DNA of 5,079 bases from Pseudomonas sp. (GTDB lineage: Bacteria > Pseudomonadota > Gammaproteobacteria > Pseudomonadales > Pseudomonadaceae), in contig DPSI01000008.1 of NCBI GenBank assembly GCA_003527165.1, positions 1 through 5,079 of the forward strand, written 5' to 3'. The notes below the pieces were generated by a model, which saw only the letters and a list, made by a program, of their open reading frames with translations, was not told where the DNA came from and ran no database searches. Of this stretch, positions 1 through 4,665 are shown in pieces; position 1 is the first letter of the stretch, and the number at the start of each line of letters is the position of its first letter. Made by a program: the position numbers and the translations under genes.

Positions 1-15
1 GAGCGACGTCGACAA

Positions 16-43
16 GAAAAGAGCCGCTTACGCGGCTCTTTTC
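16..43. terminator. Bidirectional intrinsic terminator
   Basis: A perfect 12-bp inverted repeat (16-27 pairing with 32-43) with a four-base loop TTAC. The core is GAGCCGC/GCGGCTC, and the outer stem is an A run on one side and a T run on the other, so either strand would give a GC-rich stem ending in U residues. It begins 3 bases past the TAA stop of the 97-residue gene at 46-339, so it should end that minus-strand transcript. It could also stop transcription arriving on the plus strand from beyond the window. Confidence 0.9.
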
Positions 44-45
44 GT

Positions 46-339
46 TTATGGCTGCTGGTAATGACCGGGCGTGGTCCCCGGCTCATGTTCATGGACCAGT
101 TTGGTCACGCGAATGTCGGTAATGCCGATGACCTCGGCCTGCTCCAGTATCTTGGCCTCGTCAGCTCCCGCCTCGGGCATCACCAAGCTATTCTCGGCAT
201 CGCCGTTATGCAGTTCGATCAGATGCCGAGCGGCGCTGCCCTGCGACATACGCTCTTCATCAGACTCGATGATTTGTACGCGTGGGTCGTTCTGGAAGAT
301 GTAGTTGACTTCGAACTTGTGCGATGACTTACCGAACAT
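46..339 (-). CDS. Uncharacterised 97-residue protein
   Basis: I do not recognise the family. The protein is small, soluble and acidic, with no signal peptide, membrane segment or cysteine. It starts MFGKSSHKFEVNY, has an acidic stretch near residues 25-30 (ESDEER) and an alanine/glutamate-rich probable helix near 59-70, followed by a probable beta strand (VIGITDIRVTKLV, 70-82). The C-terminus is rich in His, Pro, Gly and Gln and probably disordered. The ATG start is well supported: AGGAG lies 6 bases upstream (346-350 on the plus strand). The stop sits 3 bases before a strong terminator, which also argues for a real gene. It lies 152 bp downstream of the exported protein gene on the same strand. 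It may share that transcript or have its own promoter; I see no convincing promoter boxes in the gap. Confidence 0.75.
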   Translation of the reverse strand: MFGKSSHKFEVNYIFQNDPRVQIIESDEERMSQGSAARHLIELHNGDAENSLVMPEAGADEAKILEQAEVIGITDIRVTKLVHEHEPGTTPGHYQQP

Positions 340-452
340 GGGCAGCTCCTCGAGTGGATAACAGGTCTGCTCTGTTGACTCGCCGGTCCAGTTGTTCGTT
401 CGCCAAGGATCAGCGCCGGGGCGACAGTCGGAGTGCTGTTGGCTAAGGGATG

Positions 453-484
453 GCGCCCGGTGACGCCGCAGCGGCCACGGGCGC
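453..484. repeat. Hairpin downstream of the exported-protein gene
   Basis: A 7-bp perfect inverted repeat GCGCCCG/CGGGCGC (453-459 with 478-484) encloses an 18-base loop. The loop can form a small inner GCC/GGC stem (465-467 with 473-475). It lies 8 bases beyond the stop codon of the 492-932 gene. In the minus-strand direction no T run follows, so it is not a standard intrinsic terminator. It could protect the mRNA 3' end or weakly attenuate read-through into the 97-residue gene. Confidence 0.35.
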
Positions 485-491
485 TGTCAGA

Positions 492-932
492 TTACTTGAG
501 CTTGGCCAGGTTGGCCTTGAGCGCGACGCCCGCCATGATCGCGCCAGCGTGGCACTCGTATTTCCGACTGTCTTTGTACTCGACGTGCTTGTAGTTGCTG
601 GTGATGTCCACCACGGCGTTGGCACCGGCGGCCAGGGCGGCTTTCTGCAGGCCGATCAGCGCCGATTGCAGCGCCCAGCTGCAAGCACCCTCGTCGGTCT
701 TGTTGAAGGCGTTGGTCTTCTTGCTGGTGGTGACGTCACGCCGGATGACCTGCGCACCCTTGGGTGTCATGCCGGCCAGGTAGAACTTCACGCTGCCGTC
801 GAGCTTGCCCGAAGCGGTTGCCTCGGCGACTACTTGCTCAAACGGCAGATAGTGGGTGGTATCGCGGGCCTGGCTGACACCGGGCACTGCACAAAGCATG
901 AGTGCTGCACCGATCCATATGGCTTTCTTCAT
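492..932 (-). CDS. Exported small protein, 'excinuclease'-named family
   Basis: This 146-residue protein starts with a clear Sec signal peptide: MKK, a hydrophobic core over roughly residues 4-17, and an Ala-X-Ala-like end with likely cleavage after Ala22 (VSQA/RD). The mature part is predicted to be periplasmic. It has only two cysteines, Cys84 (GACSW) and Cys127 (YECHAG), which could form a disulfide. A GANAVVDI segment (103-110) followed by a Gly/Ala-rich strand (AIMAGVAL) recalls the small alpha/beta fold of RcsF and YbjQ-type proteins; this is a resemblance by eye only. From memory, relatives are often labelled 'excinuclease ATPase subunit' in databases. That name is surely wrong here: there is no Walker motif and the protein is secreted. 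The start is supported by AAGGAG 6 bases upstream (939-944). It follows the ketosynthase relic by 33 bases, so it was probably the last gene of the same operon. Its function is unknown; a role in the envelope side of aryl polyene deposition is inference from position. Confidence 0.8.
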   Translation of the reverse strand: MKKAIWIGAALMLCAVPGVSQARDTTHYLPFEQVVAEATASGKLDGSVKFYLAGMTPKGAQVIRRDVTTSKKTNAFNKTDEGACSWALQSALIGLQKAALAAGANAVVDITSNYKHVEYKDSRKYECHAGAIMAGVALKANLAKLK

Positions 933-965
933 TGCGTTCTCCTTGCGGTGGTTTGGGTAGCGCCA

Positions 966-1061
966 TCAGACCCAGCGGCGGAAGATCAACGAGGTATTGA
1001 TGCCACCGAAGGCGAAATTGTTGTTCATCACAAACTCATGCTGCATCACGCGCGGTAGCTC
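966..1061 (-). pseudogene. 3' remnant of a beta-ketoacyl-ACP synthase gene
   Basis: Read on the minus strand in the frame ending at the TGA at 966-968, this stretch encodes ELPRVMQHEFVMNNN followed by FAFGGINTSLIFRRWV and a stop. The segment NNNFAFGGINTSLIFR matches the conserved C-terminal motif of FabF/KAS-II-type ketosynthases (NSFGFGGTNASLV and variants), which ends the thiolase fold near the protein terminus. Nothing of the rest of a ketosynthase (catalytic Cys, the two His) is present upstream. The sequence instead becomes the apeG-like gene in another frame. The upstream limit is approximate, because the junction lies somewhere around 1046-1061. The remnant has the frame of a natural gene end and is followed at 33 bases by the next gene, as in an operon. 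The fit is to the last ketosynthase of an aryl polyene cluster (ApeR-type), but this fragment cannot exclude another ketosynthase of the cluster. The ATG at 1044-1046 overlaps the apeG stop (TGATG), so a 26-residue peptide could still be translated. Confidence 0.85.
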
Positions 1062-1567
1062 AGCGGTGCCCAAAGCGCGAGGCCGCTGGCGATGCCGGCG
1101 TTGACGACGAAGAAACCCACCCAGACCCAGGTCACCTTTCGTGTGTAACGCACCGCTGCTGGCGGGAGTTTGGGCTCGCTCAGCCGCGCGAGGCGCTCGA
1201 TGATCGGCATGCCGGAGCAGAGGCTACCGGCAAACAGACCGAGCAGTGCCAGACTGATCACCACCGGGTACCAGCGCAGCAGCGCGGGCTCGCCCGCCAG
1301 TCCCAGCAGCAGGCAGAACGACAAGGCCACGGCGGCCAGCGTGCGGCTGAGCGGCGTCTGTTGGCCGCCTAGGATGCGTGCCAGCCAGAGCACACCTAGC
1401 AGGAAGGCGAACAGCCGTGGAGACAAGTGTTCCAGGCCCAGATACACGGCGAACGGGTAGGCGAGGCCGAGCAGCACCAGGCCGAGGCCAATCAGCCTGC
1501 TGGCGTTCGTCTTGCCTGTTCGAGCGGGTACGTGCATCGCTGCTGTCCATCTGCGATCGATGTGCAT
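1046..1567 (-). CDS. apeG: Truncated ApeG-like polytopic membrane protein
   Basis: This 173-residue inner-membrane protein belongs to the COG4648-type family found next to the ACPs in aryl polyene clusters. Hydrophobic segments lie near residues 23-44, 50-66, 76-92, 98-119 and 144-168. The loop MIERLARL-EPKLPPAAVRYTRKVT (120-145) is the best conserved part. Relatives as I recall them continue after the fifth segment with another helix containing a WALYNG..SY-like stretch and a GEWLVR-like tail. Here the protein ends abruptly at WAPLSYRA, and the last codons overlap DNA that encodes a ketosynthase tail in another frame. It is therefore probably a 3'-truncated product of a deletion. The start is uncertain: ATG at 1565-1567 has no good ribosome binding site and sits 7 bases after a strong hairpin, while an in-frame ATG lies 30 bases further on (1535-1537). 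It is the only gene of the operon separated from its predecessor by a real gap (60 bp). Confidence 0.75.
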   Translation of the reverse strand: MHIDRRWTAAMHVPARTGKTNASRLIGLGLVLLGLAYPFAVYLGLEHLSPRLFAFLLGVLWLARILGGQQTPLSRTLAAVALSFCLLLGLAGEPALLRWYPVVISLALLGLFAGSLCSGMPIIERLARLSEPKLPPAAVRYTRKVTWVWVGFFVVNAGIASGLALWAPLSYRA

Positions 1568-1574
1568 GGCACAA

Positions 1575-1604
1575 GCGTCGCCCGGAGGTACGACCGGGCG
1601 ACGC
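1575..1604 (-). repeat. Strong intercistronic hairpin between apeF and apeG
   Basis: A perfect 11-bp GC-rich inverted repeat (GCGTCGCCCGG at 1575-1585 with its complement at 1594-1604) closes an 8-base loop. It fills the only real gap in the operon, 23 bases past the apeF stop and 7 bases before the apeG ATG. On the minus strand no uridine run follows (TTGTGCC then ATG), so it is not a full intrinsic terminator. It more likely stabilises the upstream ACP message, marks an RNase processing point, or restrains apeG translation by occupying the ribosome binding region. The role is inference; the structure is directly visible. Confidence 0.7.
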
Positions 1605-1627
1605 CTGGCTTCCTTGAACTGTGCGGC

Positions 1628-1885
1628 TCAAGCCGTTTGCGGGTTCACCAGGCGATAAACCGCCTCGACGACATCGCCCACGGTACGCACCGACTTGAAT
1701 TCTTCAGCGGCGATCTTCTTGCCGGTCTGACGCTTGATGTGGTCGATCAGATCCACGGCATCGATGCTGTCGATCTCCAGATCCTGATAGAGGTTGGCTT
1801 CGAGGCTGATCCGCTCGGGGTCGAGTTCGAAGAGCTCGACCAGCGCATCGCGCAGGGTCTGGAAGATCTCGTTGCGATTGTTCAC
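1628..1885 (-). CDS. apeF: Acyl carrier protein 2, ApeF-like
   Basis: An 85-residue acyl carrier protein. The phosphopantetheine attachment site is Ser40 in LEIDSIDAVDL, followed by helix III features (FKSVRTVGDVVEAVYRLV). Once charged by a phosphopantetheinyl transferase, it would carry the growing polyene chain or starter in the cytoplasm. I chose the GTG at 1883-1885, giving MNNRNEIFQTL. A near-perfect AGGAGG (1894-1899) lies 8 bases upstream, and homology to the ACP fold starts there. The longer open frame reaching back to 2092 only reads over the preceding ACP in another frame. The Shine-Dalgarno overlaps the stop codon of the previous ACP (1899-1901), so translation is likely coupled. 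Paired, divergent ACPs directly after an acyltransferase are a hallmark of aryl polyene clusters (ApeE/ApeF); assignment as the second of the pair rests on gene order. Confidence 0.9.
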   Translation of the reverse strand: MNNRNEIFQTLRDALVELFELDPERISLEANLYQDLEIDSIDAVDLIDHIKRQTGKKIAAEEFKSVRTVGDVVEAVYRLVNPQTA

Positions 1886-1898
1886 GTTGGGCTCCTCC

Positions 1899-2162
1899 TC
1901 AGGCGACGGCGCGGTTGGCGCTAACGTAGGCGGCCAGGCTATCGACGCTGGCGAAATGCTTGCGGGTGTCCTTGGCATCTGCGTCGATCTTGATGCCGAA
2001 GCGCTTCTGTATCGCCAGCCCCAGTTCCAGCGCGTCGACCGAGTCCAGCCCGAGCCCTTCGCCGAAAAGTGGCTGATCGGCGACGATGTCATCCGGGCCG
2101 AGGTCTTCCAGACCCAGGGCGTCGATGATCAGTTGCTTGATTTCAAGCTGTAATTGGCTCAT
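1899..2162 (-). CDS. apeE: Acyl carrier protein 1, ApeE-like
   Basis: An 87-residue acyl carrier protein. Ser41 in GLGLDSVDALEL is the phosphopantetheine attachment site. The N-terminal helix (QLQLEIKQLIIDALGLEDL, residues 3-21) and the loop with PLFGEGLGLDS are typical of ACPs of uncommon type II polyketide systems. It is clearly different in sequence from the second ACP, so this is not a recent duplication. The ATG has AGGAG about 10 bases upstream (2173-2177). Its first 20 bases overlap the end of the acyltransferase gene, indicating translational coupling. In aryl polyene synthesis the two ACPs have separate duties in holding the starter and extending chains; which does which cannot be read from the sequence. 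With the downstream synthase and reductase genes missing here, its partners would have to come from elsewhere, for example housekeeping fatty acid synthesis. Confidence 0.92.
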   Translation of the reverse strand: MSQLQLEIKQLIIDALGLEDLGPDDIVADQPLFGEGLGLDSVDALELGLAIQKRFGIKIDADAKDTRKHFASVDSLAAYVSANRAVA

Positions 2163-2952
2163 CGAGTGCGAGCTCCTTTATAAAGTGTCGATGCAGATGG
2201 TCGTTGAGTTGCCGCGAGGCGATGGGCGCCGCTCCCCGTGCGGCGAACACCTGCGGGTCGATATCCTCACCGACGCGCAAATGAAAATGAAAACGTCTGG
2301 CCGGAATGCGATACCAGGGCTCGGCCTTGGTCAGGGTCGTCGGTGTCACTGTGATCACCACGGGCGTCACCAGGCTGGCGCCGCGCAGGGCGATTGCCGC
2401 TGCGCCCCGATGGAACTGCGGCGCCTGGCCGGGCGTGGTGCGGGTGCCTTCGGGAAAGATGATCAGTGTCTGGCCCTGTTGCAGCGCTTCGGCAGCTTCA
2501 TCGAGCATTTCGGCACTGCCGTTGTTGCTGATGTACTGTGCCGCGCGGATCGGGCCTCGGGTAAAAGGATTGTCCCACAGGCTCTGCTTGACCACGCAGT
2601 TGGCGTCGCGGATCAGAGCAATCAGCACTACCACGTCGATCAGCGAAGGATGGTTGGCGATCACCAGCTGCCCGGGGCGGCCGAGGCGTTCGGCACCTTT
2701 GACTTCATAGGTCAGCACGCCGCTGCGATACATGAACTGGACGAACAGCCAGAACAGCCGGCTCACGGTCTGGCGCGCCCGGCGACGGCGCGTGGCGGTA
2801 TCGCCGGGCAGCAGGCCAAGCAGCGGGAAAACGATCAGTCGCAGGCACAGCCCGCCGAGACCGAACAGCACGAACGACAGCCCGGTCGCAATGAGACGCC
2901 ACAGCCAGGGCGCGTTTGGCCGGCTATTCAATGAGTCTGCTGCCAGTTCCAT
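2143..2952 (-). CDS. apeD: Lysophospholipid-type acyltransferase, ApeD-like
   Basis: A 269-residue PlsC-family acyltransferase, which moves an acyl group from ACP or CoA to a hydroxyl of a lipid-like acceptor at the inner membrane. The catalytic HX4D motif is HPSLID (His101, Asp106). Block II lies around FTRGPIRAAQYI (130-141). FPEGTR (166-171) and a later Gly-Ala-rich block (FHRGAAAIA, 180-188) complete the usual four blocks, so the enzyme looks intact. A hydrophobic anchor spans about residues 18-49. An upstream in-frame ATG (2965-2967) would add five residues. I prefer the ATG at 2950-2952 because GGGAGGG stands 6 bases before it, within the codons of the longer version. The start overlaps the end of the chain length factor gene by 25 bases, and the end overlaps the ACP by 20 bases. 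By position it matches the acyltransferase thought to attach aryl polyenes to a glycerolipid-like anchor; the exact acceptor is not evident. Confidence 0.9.
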   Translation of the reverse strand: MELAADSLNSRPNAPWLWRLIATGLSFVLFGLGGLCLRLIVFPLLGLLPGDTATRRRRARQTVSRLFWLFVQFMYRSGVLTYEVKGAERLGRPGQLVIANHPSLIDVVVLIALIRDANCVVKQSLWDNPFTRGPIRAAQYISNNGSAEMLDEAAEALQQGQTLIIFPEGTRTTPGQAPQFHRGAAAIALRGASLVTPVVITVTPTTLTKAEPWYRIPARRFHFHLRVGEDIDPQVFAARGAAPIASRQLNDHLHRHFIKELALDEPITA

Positions 2953-3659
2953 TGACGTCCCTCCCATCGGTGCTGAAAGGTGGGCTGGCCGTTGAGCAAG
3001 GCGCCGACCAGCTCGATCGCATGTGGACGTTGTGTCGGCGCCACGTACCCGTTAGCGGTTTCGAGGCTCAGCTGCCAGGTTCGCCCCGGCTTGAGCAACA
3101 GCGCCACGGCATAGGGAAAATCGGCATCGCTGATCCAGGGGGCGTAGACGTCAGGTGTTTGGTCTTCGGCGATTACGACCAGAACCGCCGGTGCGCCCTC
3201 GCCGATCAGCAGGGAGGCCTCGAGCACGGCATGCTCCAGGCCGTCACCTTCCGCGGCGAGCGCAGTCATCTCGCTGGCGTTCTTCTGCTGAATCGACCAG
3301 AGGCCGATGATCGCGTTGTGCACCGACAGGCTGAACTGCGTCGGGGAAAGGGGCTCGTCATTCGCCAGATCATTGAGGATGGCGAAGGTGCGTGCGGTTT
3401 CGCCATGACGTGAGGCGTAGACTAAGGGCATCGGCGGCTGCCCGGCGGCCAGCGGCGCGGCCACAGCAAATACCATGCGCGCCAAACGGCTCAGTCGCCG
3501 ACGCTGCATGGCTGGCAGGAAGCTGACGTCCGGCTGTGCGTCGCTGCTTTGCAGGTCGCACGGATCCCGGGCCCAGATCGCCCAGTCATCAGCGTTTGCC
3601 AGGCCCGGAGCCCAGGCCTGCCATTGATCGATATCGAATTGAATCACGCGAGAACTCAC
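2928..3659 (-). CDS. apeC: Ketosynthase-like chain length factor, ApeC-like
   Basis: A 243-residue protein of the short 'beta-ketoacyl synthase, N-terminal' family (Ketoacyl-synt_2 type). In aryl polyene clusters this family pairs with a full ketosynthase as a chain length factor. Recognisable family motifs are FLPAMQRRRLSRLARM (47-62), YASRHGE (81-87), LSPTQFSLSVHNAIIG (104-119) and LEHAVLEASLL (141-151). The only cysteine is Cys34, far from the nucleophile position, so it cannot catalyse condensation and fits a non-catalytic partner. It is about half the length of a full ketosynthase, which is normal for this family. The start is a GTG (3657-3659) with GGAAGG about 4 bases upstream, slightly close. 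A second GTG four codons on is possible but poorly spaced. It is the first gene of the surviving operon. Its expected ketosynthase partner is not in the window apart from a C-terminal scrap at 966-1061. Confidence 0.88.
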   Translation of the reverse strand: MSSRVIQFDIDQWQAWAPGLANADDWAIWARDPCDLQSSDAQPDVSFLPAMQRRRLSRLARMVFAVAAPLAAGQPPMPLVYASRHGETARTFAILNDLANDEPLSPTQFSLSVHNAIIGLWSIQQKNASEMTALAAEGDGLEHAVLEASLLIGEGAPAVLVVIAEDQTPDVYAPWISDADFPYAVALLLKPGRTWQLSLETANGYVAPTQRPHAIELVGALLNGQPTFQHRWEGRQWNWQQTH

Positions 3660-3742
3660 CGGCCCTTCCGAGAGCCTTGTTGTTGGCGTGTCGACGTCCT
3701 TGTACAGCGACTATCGGTAATGTCTGCCGTGAAAATGGCGGC

Positions 3743-3772
3743 ATTATCCAATCAGTGGTCCGACTGAGGCAA
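3743..3772 (-). promoter_or_regulatory. Possible sigma70 promoter for the ape operon
   Basis: On the minus strand, TTGCCT (3767-3772) and GATAAT (3743-3748) are separated by 18 bases. They match the sigma70 consensus at 4/6 and 5/6 positions. This would start transcription near 3736 and give a leader of about 75 bases before the apeC GTG. The perfect palindrome TATCCGGATA (3786-3795) lies 13 bases upstream of the -35 box and could be an operator. Weak by itself; supported mainly because a promoter is needed in this gap. Confidence 0.3.
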
Positions 3773-4005
3773 ACGTTGCTTGAAATATCCGGATAAGAGG
3801 TAGGCTCTCTCGTTGGAACCCGGAGCGAAGCCGGTAGTCTGTTAGATGTTTTCGCTTTATCTTGCGCGTTCAAATCCGGCTGGCGTGATCGGCCTTTGCT
3901 GGGAGCGTAGGCCTTGTAAGGACCGGATGGAAAACGAGCGCTTATTTCGCGAACCACCCAGGGCGAAGCTTATTGATTTTTCCTAGTAAGCAGCCTTGGG
4001 TGCGC

Positions 4006-4037
4006 CGCGTCCATCCTTCGACAAGCAGGATGGCGCG
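4006..4037. repeat. Hairpin downstream of trxC
   Basis: CCATCCT (4011-4017) pairs with AGGATGG (4027-4033) around a 9-base loop. CGCG (4006-4009) and CGCG (4034-4037) extend the stem past one bulged T at 4010. It lies about 70 bases beyond the trxC stop and could end or stabilise that transcript, but no T run follows in either direction. The 10-bp direct repeat GGGTGCGCCG (3998-4007 and 4077-4086) surrounds it. Confidence 0.4.
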
Positions 4038-4105
4038 TATCCCGGCTTGGAATAGGCGGCCCGGCGGAGTGTGCCAGGGTGCGCCGTTACGAGACCAGAC
4101 GCTCG

Positions 4106-4537
4106 TCATATGCCCTGTTGCTTGAGCCAGGCCAGCAATTGCGGAAGCGGCAACGCGCCGCTTTGGCGGGCGATTTCGCGTCCTTCCTTATACAAAATCA
4201 GGCTCGGAATCGAGCGAATGCCGAGTTGGGTCGACAGCTGCGGGTTGGCTTCGCTGTCCAGTTTGGCCAGCCGGCAGCGCCCTTTTAGCTGGGCCGCTGC
4301 CTGCGCGAAAGTGGGTGCAAAGCTCCGGCACGGCCCGCACCAGCTAGCCCATACATCTATCAGTAATGGCAGGTCGCCCTTAATCTGATTGGCGAAACTC
4401 GTCTGGTTCACCTCGAAGGGGGTCTCGACCAGTACTGCGGACTTACAGCGACCGCAGCGTGGCCCTTCGGCCAATCGGTCGGCGGGGATGCGGTTGAGCC
4501 CAGCGCAGTGCGCGCAGGGTACGACGAGGGCGCTCAT
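4106..4537 (-). CDS. trxC: Thioredoxin 2 (TrxC)
   Basis: A 143-residue cytoplasmic thiol-disulfide reductase, close to the usual 139-145 residues for TrxC. The N-terminal zinc-binding module has Cys8-X2-Cys11 and Cys28-X2-Cys31, which separates TrxC from TrxA. The thioredoxin domain starts near residue 41. The active site is WCGPC (66-70), with Cys67 and Cys70. The buried aspartate (Asp61 in LIDVWA) and the cis-proline (Pro111 in RSIPSL) are in place, so the enzyme should be active. It would reduce protein disulfides using thioredoxin reductase; in E. coli trxC belongs to the OxyR peroxide response, but I see no clear OxyR site here. The ATG has GGAG 7 bases upstream (4545-4548). It follows the permease gene by 128 bp and is unrelated in function to the ape operon further on. 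Confidence 0.96.
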   Translation of the reverse strand: MSALVVPCAHCAGLNRIPADRLAEGPRCGRCKSAVLVETPFEVNQTSFANQIKGDLPLLIDVWASWCGPCRSFAPTFAQAAAQLKGRCRLAKLDSEANPQLSTQLGIRSIPSLILYKEGREIARQSGALPLPQLLAWLKQQGI

Positions 4538-4665
4538 AGGGATTCTCCACGGTGGCGTGCTGATAATTTAGGTGGAGGCGTGCTGCCGGATATCAAGGCG
4601 ACGTCGAGAGCCAATGGCGAGCTTCGCTGCCGATCACGGGCGCATTGCGCCTGATTCCGTAGCGA

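Larger units (their letters stand above)
3660..4105. other. 446-bp region without a recognisable gene
   Basis: This lies between the trxC stop and the apeC start. I inspected the frames on both strands and found no protein I recognise. The longest minus-strand frame (3589-3957) runs into apeC, has no family features and is Arg/Ser/Pro-rich, as random frames are. The region contains the candidate promoter (3743-3772), the palindrome TATCCGGATA (3786-3795), a hairpin at 4006-4037 and a direct repeat GGGTGCGCCG at 3998-4007 and 4077-4086. The genes that usually open an aryl polyene cluster before apeC (apeA, apeB methyltransferase) are not here. Confidence 0.6.

Noticed and set aside
353..361. 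DnaA-box-like TTATCCACT (minus strand)
   Set aside because: A single 8/9 match without neighbours or AT-rich DNA; expected by chance and it overlaps the leader of the 97-residue gene.
450..1058. Plus-strand open frame of 202 codons
   Set aside because: It is antisense to the exported protein and the ketosynthase remnant, with no ribosome binding site or recognisable domain.
1628..2092. Longer version of the second ACP starting at 2092
   Set aside because: The extra N-terminal part is a frame-shifted reading of the first ACP. The GTG at 1883-1885 has AGGAGG at ideal spacing and starts exactly where ACP homology begins.
2086..2934. Long plus-strand open frame of 282 codons
   Set aside because: It is entirely antisense to the acyltransferase gene, which carries HX4D and FPEGTR. 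The plus-strand product is Gln/His/Gly/Arg-rich with no family features, typical of a GC-rich shadow frame.
3863..3880. tRNA T-loop-like GTTCAAATCC
   Set aside because: The flanking bases do not form the 5-bp T stem, and no anticodon arm, acceptor stem or CCA end can be found around it.
3589..3957. Minus-strand frame of 122 codons upstream of and into apeC
   Set aside because: It has low-complexity, Arg/Ser/Pro-rich content with no motif, and it overlaps apeC by 71 bases in another frame.
4565..4596. Possible trxC promoter (TTGATA ... TAAATT, minus strand)
   Set aside because: The 20-base spacer is too long and the -10 box matches only 4/6.
4639..4651. Small hairpin GGCGC-ATT-GCGCC after the permease gene
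   Set aside because: Only 5 bp with no T run in the minus-strand direction; too weak to call a terminator.
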